NCBI GenBank assembly: GCA_018842655.1
Contig: JAGTWN010000004.1
Location: 3,224,001-3,288,000, forward strand
From: Candidatus Pantoea haifensis
GTDB taxonomy: Bacteria; Pseudomonadota; Gammaproteobacteria; Enterobacterales; Enterobacteriaceae
Reading direction: 5' to 3'
Length of the DNA: 64,000 nucleotides
Positions 47,707 through 56,954 of this stretch are shown here, piece by piece. The position numbers were made by a program, and so were the translations under genes. Within the stretch, counting starts at the first letter, position 1; the number at the start of each line of letters is the position of its first letter. Under the pieces are notes generated by a model. That model did no database searches. It saw only the letters and a program-made list of their open reading frames with translations, and had not been told where the DNA came from.

Positions 47707-48413
47707 GTGGAGTCGATAGCACTCAAAACGGCTGATATGATCGCTGAAGCCTTACTGGCGAGGATCAATGCGGGCGAATTTAATTGCGGAAAATTGCCTG
47801 GCGAGCGGGCATTAAGTGAAGCTTTTTCCACCACGCGCATTACGTTACGCGAAGCGTTGGGCAAACTGGAAGCGCAGGGCGTTATTTACCGCGAACTGCG
47901 CCGTGGCTGGTTTATTGCTCCCCACGCCTGATTTATAACCCATTACATCACAGCCATTTTCACGCTATGGCTGCCGAGCAGGGGCGTCAGGCCAGCACGG
48001 AAGTCATTTCGGCAGAGCAGGTTCTGGCGCAGAGCGACATTGCAGCAGCACTGATGCTGGCGGAGGGTGACACCGTTTATTGCATTCGTCGTTTGCGTCG
48101 TATTGATGGACGCGCCGTGTTGTACGTCGAGCATTACCTCAACCCACGTTTTTTCCCTGGCTTATTAGCAGAAGACCTGACGCGTTCACTGACCGATCTT
48201 TATGACCAGCGTTATGGCATTCGTTACGGTGGCGCACGATTCACCATCCTGCCAGGCCCGTTGCCAAACGTTGCTGCCCCCGCGCTTAACGTGGCTCCCG
48301 GCAGTCCTGGCTTGCGCATCACACGTATCAACCGCGACCAGCAAAAGCAGGTCATTGACTGCGACTGCGAGTACTGGCGTTACGATGCACTCTGTGTCGA
48401 TGTTGAAGCCTGA
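47707..48413 (+). CDS. GntR/HutC-family regulator with UTRA domain (frameshifted as sequenced)
   Basis: An N-terminal winged helix (LPGERALSEAFSTTRITLRE; LEAQGVIYRELRRGWFIAP) joins a UTRA effector domain (FHAMAAEQGRQASTEVISAE; AEGDTVYCIRRLRRIDGRAV; YVEHYLNPRFFPGL). The frame breaks in CCCC at 47920-47923. A fifth C gives APPRLIYNPLHHSHF and a 235-residue protein, the usual PhnR-like size. The GTG at 47707 has GAGG eight bases upstream. It is divergent from the ABC/phosphatase operon, which it most likely represses until substrate binds. Confidence 0.82.
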
Positions 48414-48422
48414 TAGTCATAT

Positions 48423-48438
48423 TGTGATTTGCGTCACA
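48423..48438 (+). promoter_or_regulatory. Perfect-consensus CRP site upstream of psiE
   Basis: TGTGA-TTTGCG-TCACA matches both CRP half-sites exactly, 49 bases before the psiE start. psiE of E. coli is reported as CRP-repressed and PhoB-activated; I see no convincing Pho box. Confidence 0.75.
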
Positions 48439-48486
48439 CTAACGCATGATAGCGCCAGCGATTAATCGTTTCCTTTGAGGCGTAAC

Positions 48487-48897
48487 ATGAGTGAAAAAAG
48501 CACCACAGGTCAACACATTGCATGCGTGTTGCAATGGGTTCTTAATGCAGGCCTGGTGATTCTGGCGATCATTTTAGTGGTGTTTCTCGGTAAAGAAACT
48601 ATCCACTTAGCTAACGTCCTGCTTAACACCGGTGAGCAGGCATCGTCTTATCTGCTTGTTGAGGGAATAGTAATCTACTTCCTCTATTTTGAATTTATTG
48701 CCTTGATTGTTAAGTATTTTCAGTCTGGCTATCATTTTCCCCTGCGCTATTTTGTTTATATTGGCATCACGGCGATTATTCGACTGATTATTGTCGATCA
48801 TAAAAATCCGTTCGATACATTGTGCTATTCCGCCGCCATCCTGCTGCTGGTGGTTACGCTGTGGCTGGCGAACAGCAACCGTTTAAAACGCGAATAA
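48487..48897 (+). CDS. psiE: Phosphate-starvation-inducible membrane protein PsiE
   Basis: A 136-residue inner-membrane protein with four hydrophobic segments, equal in length to E. coli PsiE. It shares [37 protein letters not shown] and [20 protein letters not shown]. Function is unknown; expression in E. coli responds to phosphate limitation. I start at 48487, with GAGG six bases upstream. A perfect CRP site lies just upstream. Confidence 0.94.
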   Translation: MSEKSTTGQHIACVLQWVLNAGLVILAIILVVFLGKETIHLANVLLNTGEQASSYLLVEGIVIYFLYFEFIALIVKYFQSGYHFPLRYFVYIGITAIIRLIIVDHKNPFDTLCYSAAILLLVVTLWLANSNRLKRE

Positions 48898-48974
48898 TCT
48901 GTCACGCGGAGAGTGGTGTTCACACGCCGTCTCTGCGTTAAACTAGCGCCCTGCTAATTATTGGGAGTGGTGCT

Positions 48975-49486
48975 ATGTCACAAGATGCGCTCAGCTTATT
49001 ACGCGCGCTCAACTGGCTTTCACCTGAGCAACCGGGGCTTTCACCTGCGTTGCTGAACTGGTTGCTGGAAGAAGACTCAATGACACGACGTTTTGAGCAA
49101 CACTGTCAGCAGGTTACCGTGCAACCGGTGCGTGAAGGCTTTATTAACGCAGACGAGTTAACGGATGAAAAAGCATTGCTGCCAGATGACGAACGTTTCT
49201 GGCTGCGCGAAATCATTCTGTTTGGCGACGATGAACCCTGGCTAGCGGGGCGCACGCTGGTGCCTGAAAGCACACTGAATGGCCCGGAAATCATGCTGCA
49301 GCAACTGGGTACACGCCCGCTTGGTCGTTATCTTTTTCTTCTTCTACCTTAAGCCGTGACTTTATCGAACCGGGCAAAATCCATGATTTGTGGGGACGCC
49401 GCTCGCGTTTACGCTTGTCAGATAAACCGTTGCTGCTTACCGAGCTATTTTTACCGGCTTGCCCACTTTACCGCGACCTGGTTTAA
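48975..49486 (+). CDS. ubiC: Chorismate pyruvate-lyase UbiC (frameshifted as sequenced)
   Basis: Removes pyruvate from chorismate to give 4-hydroxybenzoate for ubiquinone. Landmarks are [50 protein letters not shown] and, after correction, [20 protein letters not shown] with FLPACPLY. The frame breaks in the T5 run at 49333-49337. A sixth T gives [15 protein letters not shown] and 170 residues against 165 in E. coli. It is followed by ubiA eleven bases later. Confidence 0.9.
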
Positions 49487-49497
49487 GGAATTACGCT

Positions 49498-50382
49498 GTG
49501 CAGAAGACATTGCAGTTAAATAAATGGCAGGCCTACAGCCGCCTGATGCGTATCGATAAGCCGATCGGCACCTTACTGCTCATGTGGCCTACGCTATGGG
49601 CATTATGGCTGGCGAATATGGCTGTGCCGCCGGTGTCGGTGCTGGTGGTGTTTGTAGCCGGCGTCATTATTATGCGCGCCGCAGGCTGCGTGATTAATGA
49701 TTATGCTGACCGTAAGGTTGATGGTCACGTTCAGCGCACACAAAATCGTCCGCTGCCCAGCGGCGCTGTGAGCGCGAAAGAGGCGAAAATGTTGTTTGTC
49801 GGGTTGGCACTGGTCGCCTTTGTGCTGGTACTGACCATGAATCTGATGACGATTTTGCTTTCTGTCGTCGGGCTGGCGCTGGCCTGGGTTTATCCTTTTA
49901 TGAAGCGATACACCCATCTGCCGCAGGTCGTGTTAGGCGCAGCATTTGGCTGGGCGATCCCCATGGCATGGGCGGCAGTTAGTGAGTCCTTACCATTGGT
50001 TTGCTGGCTGGTGTTCATCGCGAACATCTGCTGGACGGTGGCTTATGACACGCAATACGCGATGGTTGATCGCGATGATGATGTGAAAATTGGTGTGAAA
50101 TCAACGGCGATTCTGTTTGGCCGTTTTGACAAATTAATCATCGGCCTGTTGCAGTTAGCCACGTTAGCTTTGATGGTCACTGTCGGTTTGCTGCTGCAAC
50201 TCAATGGGGCCTTTTACTGGTCGCTTCTGCTGGCGGCGGCGCTGTTTGTGCACCAGCAAAGACTGATCGCTCAGCGTGAACGCCAGCCCTGTTTTCAGGC
50301 CTTTCTGAATAACAATTATGTTGGGCTGGTGTTGTTCATCGGTGTCTTAATGAATACGCCGCCGTTTAGCCAAATGTTTTGA
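49498..50382 (+). CDS. ubiA: 4-hydroxybenzoate octaprenyltransferase UbiA
   Basis: Inner-membrane prenyltransferase that attaches the isoprenoid tail to 4-hydroxybenzoate. The 294-residue protein has both aspartate-rich Mg-diphosphate motifs, [12 protein letters not shown] and [16 protein letters not shown], and multiple membrane helices including [21 protein letters not shown] start at GTG 49498 because AAGGAA lies seven bases upstream; the open frame extends back into ubiC. Second gene of ubiCA. Confidence 0.95.
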   Translation: MQKTLQLNKWQAYSRLMRIDKPIGTLLLMWPTLWALWLANMAVPPVSVLVVFVAGVIIMRAAGCVINDYADRKVDGHVQRTQNRPLPSGAVSAKEAKMLFVGLALVAFVLVLTMNLMTILLSVVGLALAWVYPFMKRYTHLPQVVLGAAFGWAIPMAWAAVSESLPLVCWLVFIANICWTVAYDTQYAMVDRDDDVKIGVKSTAILFGRFDKLIIGLLQLATLALMVTVGLLLQLNGAFYWSLLLAAALFVHQQRLIAQRERQPCFQAFLNNNYVGLVLFIGVLMNTPPFSQMF

Positions 50383-50402
50383 GCAGAGGGTTAACCGGCA
50401 AT

Positions 50403-50437
50403 AAAAAAGGCGACCCCGCTGGCAGGTCGCCTTTTTT
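50403..50437. terminator. Bidirectional terminator between ubiA and plsB
   Basis: AAAAAAGGCGACC and GGTCGCCTTTTTT arms around a nine-base loop give T-runs on both strands between convergent genes. Confidence 0.92.
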
Positions 50438-50466
50438 GATCGCTAATGACATCAACTCACTGGTCT

Positions 50467-52888
50467 TTACTCGTGCGCAACCGCACTTTCAATGGTCAGA
50501 CGAACGTCACTGGTCACCAGATCGGCCAGAATGAGCCATGTAGCATGGGTCTGTGTAACATCTGCATCACCGCGGTCACTGATATACCCTTCGTCACGCA
50601 ACGTGAGCACCAAAGAAGTAAATACGGCTTTATCGAAAAACTCTGGCGCATTGATTCCATGCAAAACCGACAGACGCTGTGCCAGCGTGCGGCTCTCTTT
50701 TTCCAGCGTACCGCGGTTAATGGCCGGTTTGGCACTGAGAATCGAGAAGGTAATGGCATAACGCTGCAGCGTTTCGCGAATACCGGCTGCCAGCAACTGC
50801 AACGTGCGGTATCGGGCGGCGGTAAAGCGCAACTGACCATTTTCCAGAGTGATCAGTCCCTGGCGCGCCATCTCCTGACAGAAATCTGACAGCAACTGTG
50901 GCAGTTCCTCTCTCTCCCAACGCAGGAACAGTTCACTCTTCAGCATGGGGTAAATCAAACTGACCTGGCGTAGCAACTCAGCTTCGCTCAGATTCGGATG
51001 CTGCTGAATTATCGCAGCGATGAGCGACGGCATGACCAACATATGGTGAATGTTGTTGCGGTAATAGGTCATCAACACCGCTTGTTCACGCGGCAGGATG
51101 ATGATGTCGCCAATATTGTCCTTTTCGCTCTCAAATTTGTTCATGCCCATCGCATGATCAAGCAGCGATTCAGCCGAAAGTTCTGGCACGGTCGCGTTTG
51201 GTGAATAAGGCACGTTGCGAAGTAGCTGGGTATAGCATTCAAGCTGTTCGATTAACTGTTCACGCGTTAGCGAACGCTGGCGCGAGGCAAGCAGAGCAGT
51301 AACACACAGATTCATCGCATTGGCTGCACCTGCTTCGTTGATGCGGACCATTAAACGTGCGGCAATGTCGTTTACGGTTGGCGTCAACCAGCTTGGGCGC
51401 TGCGGCTCTATAGGGTCAATTGCGTCACGCCACTCCGGCACGCGCTTGTTAAGGTAATTCACCAGCGGCAGCGGTTCGCCAAAGTTAACGTAACCCTGAC
51501 CCAGGTTGCGCAGCTTACGTAACCCGCGCACCATCTGCATAAAGCCTTCTTTCTCTTTTGCCGCGCCGCGCAATTCTTTAGCGTAAGTACCCACTTCCAT
51601 CACGTGCTCGTAGCCAATATAAATCGGCACCAGAGTGATAGGGCGATTGCCACCGCGCAGCATCGCCTGTAGCGTCATTGCCAGCGTACCGGTTTTCGGA
51701 TCCAGTAAGCGGCCTGTGCGTGAGCGCCCACCTTCAACGAAGTACTCCACTGAATAGCCACGTGTAAATAACTCGCCTAAATATTCACGGAACACGGTTG
51801 AGTAGAGCTTATTACCCTTGAAGGTACGGCGGATAAAGAAGGCACCGAGACGACGGAAGATCGGTCCGGCTGGCCAGAAGTTGAGGTTGATCCCAGCCGC
51901 AATATGAGGCGGAACCAGACCCTGATGATATAAAACATAAGAGAGCAGCAAATAGTCCATGTGGCTACGGTGGCACGGCACATAGACAATTTCATGACCA
52001 TCCTGCGCCAGCTGACGCACCCGCTCGCCGCCGTTGACATTGATGCCCTGATAAAGGCGACTCCACAGCCAACCCATGACGCGATCTGTCACCCGAATCG
52101 CTTCGTAAGAGAAGTTAGCGGCGATTTCTTCCATCATCTCAACCGCATTTTGCTGCGCTTTTTCATGAGAGATTTTTTTGCTGCGCGCCTCATCTTCTAC
52201 TGCTTTTTCAATGGCTTTTGATTGCAATAGCTTGTTAAACAGATCCTGACGAGCGGGTAAGCGTGGACCAACCGCCGCGAGACGCTGCCGGGCAAAGTGA
52301 ATACGCGCCACGCGCGCCAGTTTTTGCGCAATGGATTGATCTGTTCCGTGCTCGGTCGCCATTCGGCGTAGCGAAACCGTGGGCGAAAAACGCACAAAGC
52401 TGTCACGTCCGTGCCAGAGCACGGCGAAAAACTTTGCACGCCATTCAGTACACGCAAATGCGGCGTGGCTTCTCCCTGAACCTCACGCCCCGGCGCGCGA
52501 CCAAACATCACCGTTACCGGCAACATTTGAATGTCGAGGTCGGGATTGTTGCGATGCAGATCAAGATAATCGTGAAAGATTTTCACTGACTCGACGCTGG
52601 GCACAAAATAGGGAAACACGCGCGGGCCATCGTGAATAAAAACGTGGCGTGGCAGCAGTACCCCGTCAATCTCCAGGGAGAAAGTGGGTCGGGAAGATCG
52701 TGTTTGATACACTGCGCACGTAAAGTCAGTAAGTCGGCCTTCGAATCGTAAGGCAGAACATACATAATGGGCCGGGTAGGATCCAGACCATGTTCAGAAA
52801 CAGGATCGGCCGGAATGGCCTTACTTTTTACCAAAAACGAGAGTGGTAAATTGAGTAATTTGTAATAAAGTTTACGCCAACCTGACAT
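50467..52888 (-). CDS. plsB: Glycerol-3-phosphate acyltransferase PlsB (two frameshifts as sequenced)
   Basis: Inner-membrane enzyme that acylates glycerol-3-phosphate, the first step of phospholipid synthesis. Motifs: [15 protein letters not shown] (HX4D catalytic block), [31 protein letters not shown] and [13 protein letters not shown]. The frame breaks twice: at GGG 52676-52678 (one more base gives [16 protein letters not shown]) and within 52425-52435 (one more gives NGVQ[13 protein letters not shown]). With both restored and [10 protein letters not shown] at 52888 as start, the length is exactly 807, that of E. coli. An ATG three codons earlier has the better ribosome site. Essential, so the breaks are probably errors. 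Confidence 0.92.
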
Positions 52889-53016
52889 AGACAACATGAA
52901 GCCTCTTGTTAGCAAAGCGCCGCAAGCATACCAGAAAGTGCAGCGAAGATCTGTGGTGGTGCCAAATGCACGCAGCCCAGACATTGACGTCATTCCGTTA
53001 AAAGGGTTCCCTCAAC

Positions 53017-53385
53017 ATGGCAAATAACGCCACCGGTCTTATCAGAATTGTGAAAGCAGCCGGTTATTCCTGGCAAGGCCTGCGCGCCGCCTGGCAACAT
53101 GAGGCTGCATTTCGCCAGGAAGCTATCGTTGCGCTTGTTGCTATCGGCGTGGCTTGCTGGCTGGATATCGATATTATTTCGCGCATTTTAATGATTGGAA
53201 CGGTGATGTTAGTCGTCATCGTTGAGATCCTAAACAGTGCTATTGAATCGGTTGTTGACCGTATTGGCCAGGAACGTCACCCGCTTGCTGGCCGGGCAAA
53301 AGATATGGGCTCAGCGGCGGTATTGCTAAGTATCTTACTGGCGGTTTTCGTCTGGATCGCGCTGCTTTGGACACATTTGCGATAA
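53017..53385 (+). CDS. dgkA: Diacylglycerol kinase DgkA
   Basis: Small trimeric inner-membrane kinase that returns diacylglycerol to phosphatidate. The 122 residues equal the E. coli length. Three membrane helices follow an amphipathic N-terminus; the active-site region VEILNSAIESVVDRIG and GRAKDMGSAAVLLSI is intact. It is divergent from plsB across about 128 bases and precedes lexA. Confidence 0.96.
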   Translation: MANNATGLIRIVKAAGYSWQGLRAAWQHEAAFRQEAIVALVAIGVACWLDIDIISRILMIGTVMLVVIVEILNSAIESVVDRIGQERHPLAGRAKDMGSAAVLLSILLAVFVWIALLWTHLR

Positions 53386-53448
53386 GCTTTCCAGAAAGTG
53401 CCAACCGGCTGATTAATACCTGACTTTTGGTTTCCATTTCGCCAATAC

Positions 53449-53483
53449 CTGTATATACTCACAGCGACTGTATAAACAACCAG
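53449..53483 (+). promoter_or_regulatory. Two LexA boxes (SOS boxes) of lexA
   Basis: CTGTATATACTCACAG (53449-53464) and CTGTATAAACAACCAG (53468-53483) both fit CTG-N10-CAG and lie just before the lexA start, as in E. coli lexA. Confidence 0.95.
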
Positions 53484-53491
53484 GGGGCGGG

Positions 53492-54106
53492 ATGAAAGCG
53501 TTAACCAGCAGGCAGCAGCAGGTCTATGATCTGATTCGCGACCACATTAATCAAACGGGCATGCCGCCTACACGTGCAGAAATCGCTGCGCAACTGGGTT
53601 TTCGTTCACCCAACGCTGCTGAAGAGCACTTAAAAGCCTTAGCGCGTAAAGGCGTCATTGAAATTGTTTCTGGCGCATCACGTGGCATCCGTCTGTTAAT
53701 GGAAGAAGAGACGTCAGAAGGCATTCCACTGATCGGTCGCGTGGCCGCCGGTGAGCCGATGCTGGCGCAAGAACATATCGAAACTCATTACAAAGTCGAT
53801 CCCGGCCTGTTTAAGCCTTCAGCGGATTTCCTGCTGCGCGTTAACGGTATGTCGATGAAGGATATCGGCATCATGGATGGCGATTTGTTAGCGGTACACA
53901 AAACGCAGGATGTGCGCAACGGACAAGTGGTTGTGGCGCGTATTGACGATGAAGTTACGGTGAAACGCTGGAAAAAACAGGGTGCCATTGTGCATCTGTT
54001 GCCAGAAAATAACGAATTTGAACCCATCGTGGTTGATACACGCGCTCAGTCTTTGACCATCGAAGGTTTAGCGGTTGGCGTGGTTCGTAACGGTGAGTGG
54101 CTGTAA
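53492..54106 (+). CDS. lexA: SOS repressor LexA
   Basis: Represses DNA-damage genes and self-cleaves with RecA. The N-terminal winged helix ([40 protein letters not shown]) is followed by the cleavage site in VAAGEP, catalytic serine in NGMSMKDIG, and lysine in [11 protein letters not shown]. The 204-residue length is within two of E. coli. GGGGG lies about six bases before ATG. Autoregulated by two LexA boxes and probably cotranscribed with dinF. Confidence 0.98.
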   Translation: MKALTSRQQQVYDLIRDHINQTGMPPTRAEIAAQLGFRSPNAAEEHLKALARKGVIEIVSGASRGIRLLMEEETSEGIPLIGRVAAGEPMLAQEHIETHYKVDPGLFKPSADFLLRVNGMSMKDIGIMDGDLLAVHKTQDVRNGQVVVARIDDEVTVKRWKKQGAIVHLLPENNEFEPIVVDTRAQSLTIEGLAVGVVRNGEWL

Positions 54107-54215
54107 TCCTGCTATAGCTGCTTTTGTTCGCTGGTCCTGATGCTATTCTGTCTGCCCGAATTTAGCCGCTGCTGTCTCGCCTGTTGACGCAGCGGCGTTG
54201 AGCACGGATCTGCGA

Positions 54216-55538
54216 ATGCCATTTTTGACTACAACCGACAAAAATCTTTGGCGGCTAGCCCTGCCAATGATCCTTTCTAATATTACTGTCCCGTTACTGG
54301 GCCTGGTTGATACAGCCGTCATTGGTCATCTTAATAGCCCGGTCTATCTCGGCGGCGTAGCTATTGGCACCACTATCACCAGCTTCCTTTTTATGCTGTT
54401 GCTTTTCCTTCGGATGAGCACCACGGGGTTAACAGCACAGGCATTCGGCGCAAATGACAAAGCAGCCCTGGCACGTGCGCTGACCCAGCCATTAATCATG
54501 GCGCTGTTGGCCGGCATAATCTTTATCTTCCTGCGCGATCCGATCTCTCTGCTCGCGACTCATCTGATTGGCGGTGATCCAGACGTGCTGGAGCAGGCCG
54601 CGCTCTTTATTCATATTCGCTGGCTCAGTGCCCCCGCAACCCTGGCAAACCTGGTGATTTTAGGCTGGTTGCTTGGTGTGCAGTATGCACGCGCACCGGT
54701 GATTTTGCTGGTGGTCGGTAATACAGTGAATATTTTACTCGATCTCTGGCTGGTGCCTGGGTTGCACTGGGGCGTAGCGGGGGCTGCAACAGCCACGGCG
54801 CTGGCAGAATATGTCACGCTGGCAGTCGGTTTAGCGATGGTCTGGCGCGTTTTGAAGCTGCGCGGTATTGATATGAATGTCATCAGACAGAGCTGGCGTG
54901 GGGATATGGGCCGCCTGCTGCGGCTTAATCGCGACATTATGTTGCGTTCGCTCATGCTGCAATCATGCTTTGCTTCCCTGACTCTGCTTGGGGCACGGAT
55001 CGGGCCGGAAGTGGTAGCAGTCAACGCCGTGTTGCTGATGTTTATTACCTTCACTGCCTATGCGCTTGATGGTTTCGCTTATGCTGTTGAGGCATTTGCG
55101 GGTGAAGCGCACGGTGCGAAAGATAGCAGCAAATTATTACGTGTCTGGCGAGCAGCCTGTCGACAGGCATTGCTGGTCGCAATTATCTTTTCGCTGATAT
55201 ATGCCATTTTCGGTACGCAAATCGTGTCACTGCTAACGTCCATTGGCGCGTTACAGCAGATGGCGGATCGTTATCTGTTCTGGCAAATCGTTATGCCGAT
55301 AGTCGGTGTAGGGTGTTATCTGCTGGATGGCATGTTTATTGGCGCAACGCGCGGTCGCGAGATGCGCAACAGCATGGCGGTAGCGGCGCTGGGATATTTT
55401 CTCACGTTATTGACGGTGCCCTGGCTGGGCAATCATGGCTTATGGCTGGCGGTAGCGGTTTTCCTGGCGCTCCGCGGTGTGTCGTTAGGCTTTCTATGGC
55501 GTCGCCACTGGCAGAACAACACCTGGTTTATGGGCTGA
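54216..55538 (+). CDS. dinF: MATE-family efflux protein DinF
   Basis: A 440-residue inner-membrane antiporter with twelve hydrophobic segments. Conserved blocks are NLWRLALPMILSNITVPLLG, VDTAVIGHLNSPVYLGGVA, RMSTTGLTAQAFGA, ALDGFAYAVEAFAGEAHGA and NSMAVAALGYFLTLLTVPWL. It is the DNA-damage-inducible gene downstream of lexA; the gap is about 110 bases with no terminator seen. I start at 54216 (MPFLTTTDKNLW) as in E. coli; an upstream TTG at 54198 is possible. Confidence 0.94.
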   Translation: MPFLTTTDKNLWRLALPMILSNITVPLLGLVDTAVIGHLNSPVYLGGVAIGTTITSFLFMLLLFLRMSTTGLTAQAFGANDKAALARALTQPLIMALLAGIIFIFLRDPISLLATHLIGGDPDVLEQAALFIHIRWLSAPATLANLVILGWLLGVQYARAPVILLVVGNTVNILLDLWLVPGLHWGVAGAATATALAEYVTLAVGLAMVWRVLKLRGIDMNVIRQSWRGDMGRLLRLNRDIMLRSLMLQSCFASLTLLGARIGPEVVAVNAVLLMFITFTAYALDGFAYAVEAFAGEAHGAKDSSKLLRVWRAACRQALLVAIIFSLIYAIFGTQIVSLLTSIGALQQMADRYLFWQIVMPIVGVGCYLLDGMFIGATRGREMRNSMAVAALGYFLTLLTVPWLGNHGLWLAVAVFLALRGVSLGFLWRRHWQNNTWFMG

Positions 55539-55707
55539 TCTTTTTCTTAAAATCCCCGGAGGCTACGGATTATTCTGTATTGTCCCGGCAAATTCCAAAA
55601 CCTCTACTATAATTAACTCTGAATGGCGCAAACGACAGGCGCTTTATATCGTTATTGTCTTGCAAGGCAAGATATATGATGAAATCTAAAGGACGTGGAG
55701 GTCTGCA

Positions 55708-55920
55708 ATGAATCAAGACGAAGCGAGTGGTAACTGGAAGCAGTTCAAAGGAAAAATGAAAGAAAAATGGGGCAAGCTGACTGACGATGATATGCAGGTC
55801 ATTGAAGGGAAACGCGATCAGCTTGTCGGTAAAATTCAGGAACGTTATGGCTACGCTAAGGATGAGGCGGAAAAAGAAGTCACAGACTGGGAAGGCCATA
55901 ACAAAGACTACCGCTGGTAA
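55708..55920 (+). CDS. yjbJ: CsbD-family stress protein YjbJ
   Basis: Seventy residues, highly charged and hydrophilic: GNWKQFKGKMKEKWGKLTDD, GKRDQLVGKIQERYGY and the terminal DYRW. It matches E. coli YjbJ, an abundant general-stress protein of unknown action. GGAGG lies seven bases before ATG. It is convergent with zur. Confidence 0.95.
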   Translation: MNQDEASGNWKQFKGKMKEKWGKLTDDDMQVIEGKRDQLVGKIQERYGYAKDEAEKEVTDWEGHNKDYRW

Positions 55921-55991
55921 TTTAGTCAATTTATGGATGATGCTCCTACCCCGCCGGTACGCTCATGCTGGCTGGCACAAGGATGTGCCGA

Positions 55992-56513
55992 CTAACTTCT
56001 CTTTCCCCGCTTTTTAGTTTCTGTCTCATGGTCATGTTCACAGCTTCCATGACGGTTACAGGCCTCAACTTCAACGCAGTTTTCACACAAACCGTGTGCT
56101 TCAATCACGCTATGGCGTAGCGCAAAACGCGCCTCACTCGCTAATAACCCAATAATGTTTTCAACACCTTCGGCATGTTTTTCAATGACTGCCGCACAGC
56201 GATCACACACCAGCATAACGGAAGTATGAGCAGGTGCTTCAAAGTGGTGGCACATCACGTAACTGTTATTCGACTCAACGCGGTGAATAAAGCCTTGTTC
56301 AAGCAAAAAGTCTAATGCACGGTAAACAGTCGGCGGTTTAGCTTGCGGTTCATTAATGCGCAGCTGATCCAGTAAATCGTATGCGCTTATCGATCCTCGC
56401 TGTTCTGCCATCAAACGCAAAACTTCCGCACGCTGCGAAGTCAGACGAACACCGCGCTGCAGACACAGTTTTTCAGCCTGGGACATAATTTGCTCTGAGG
56501 TCATCGTCGACAT
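55992..56513 (-). CDS. zur: Zinc uptake regulator Zur
   Basis: A Fur-family zinc-responsive repressor of zinc import and zinc-free ribosomal proteins. The 173-residue protein has the winged helix (RGVRLTSQRAEVLRLMAEQR; KPPTVYRALDFLLEQGFIHR), a zinc site in CHHFEAPAHTSVMLVCDRCA, and a second cysteine cluster ENCVEVEACNRHGSCEHDH. GGAG precedes ATG. A GTGAT-N8-ATCAC repeat at 56534-56551 lies just upstream and may be an operator. Confidence 0.95.
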   Translation of the reverse strand: MSTMTSEQIMSQAEKLCLQRGVRLTSQRAEVLRLMAEQRGSISAYDLLDQLRINEPQAKPPTVYRALDFLLEQGFIHRVESNNSYVMCHHFEAPAHTSVMLVCDRCAAVIEKHAEGVENIIGLLASEARFALRHSVIEAHGLCENCVEVEACNRHGSCEHDHETETKKRGKRS

Positions 56514-56533
56514 GAAAATTCTCCGCTAGACAA

Positions 56534-56551
56534 GTGATGTTATTTTATCAC
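56534..56551. promoter_or_regulatory. Inverted repeat before zur
   Basis: GTGAT and ATCAC separated by eight bases, 20 bases upstream of the zur ATG. Possible operator; it does not clearly match a Zur box. Confidence 0.3.
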
Positions 56552-56730
56552 AGCTAATTTTCCTCCGCAGAGGTTGCTGCTCAAGCACAATACGCTATTT
56601 ACCCTGCGATCTGCCTTCCCGATCCTGCTGTCTGACGCTAATTAACCCTGGATTCAGATCCAGCGCGTTTAAAAATAAATAAAGATTTTTTCATTTTTTC
56701 CCTTTGCAACTCACTGAGTTAAGCACTAAT

Positions 56731-56809
56731 GTTCAAAAGCATTTAAGCAATATTTGGCAGTAATTTGCTTTTTTAACGCTTTTTTGAACAATAAAAACGC
56801 TTTTGCGTT
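56731..56809. repeat. Structured AT-rich region before the TraF-like gene
   Basis: GTTCAAAAGC (56731-56740) is mirrored by GCTTTTTTGAAC (56778-56789), and AACGC-tttt-GCGTT (56796-56809) follows. The whole 56552-56950 gap is AT-rich with no gene; these repeats are the only structure I see. Confidence 0.4.
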
Positions 56810-56954
56810 GTAAAAACATCCAATCCGTTGAATTAAGACACTGTTCCCTTTGAATTCGCAGCAATAACGCGTTAGCCCTCGTTCACAATAGTGCTAACAA
56901 CCTATTCAGCCGTTAAATGTTTTAACGGCACTTTTCTCAGGTAATGGCAGGTAA

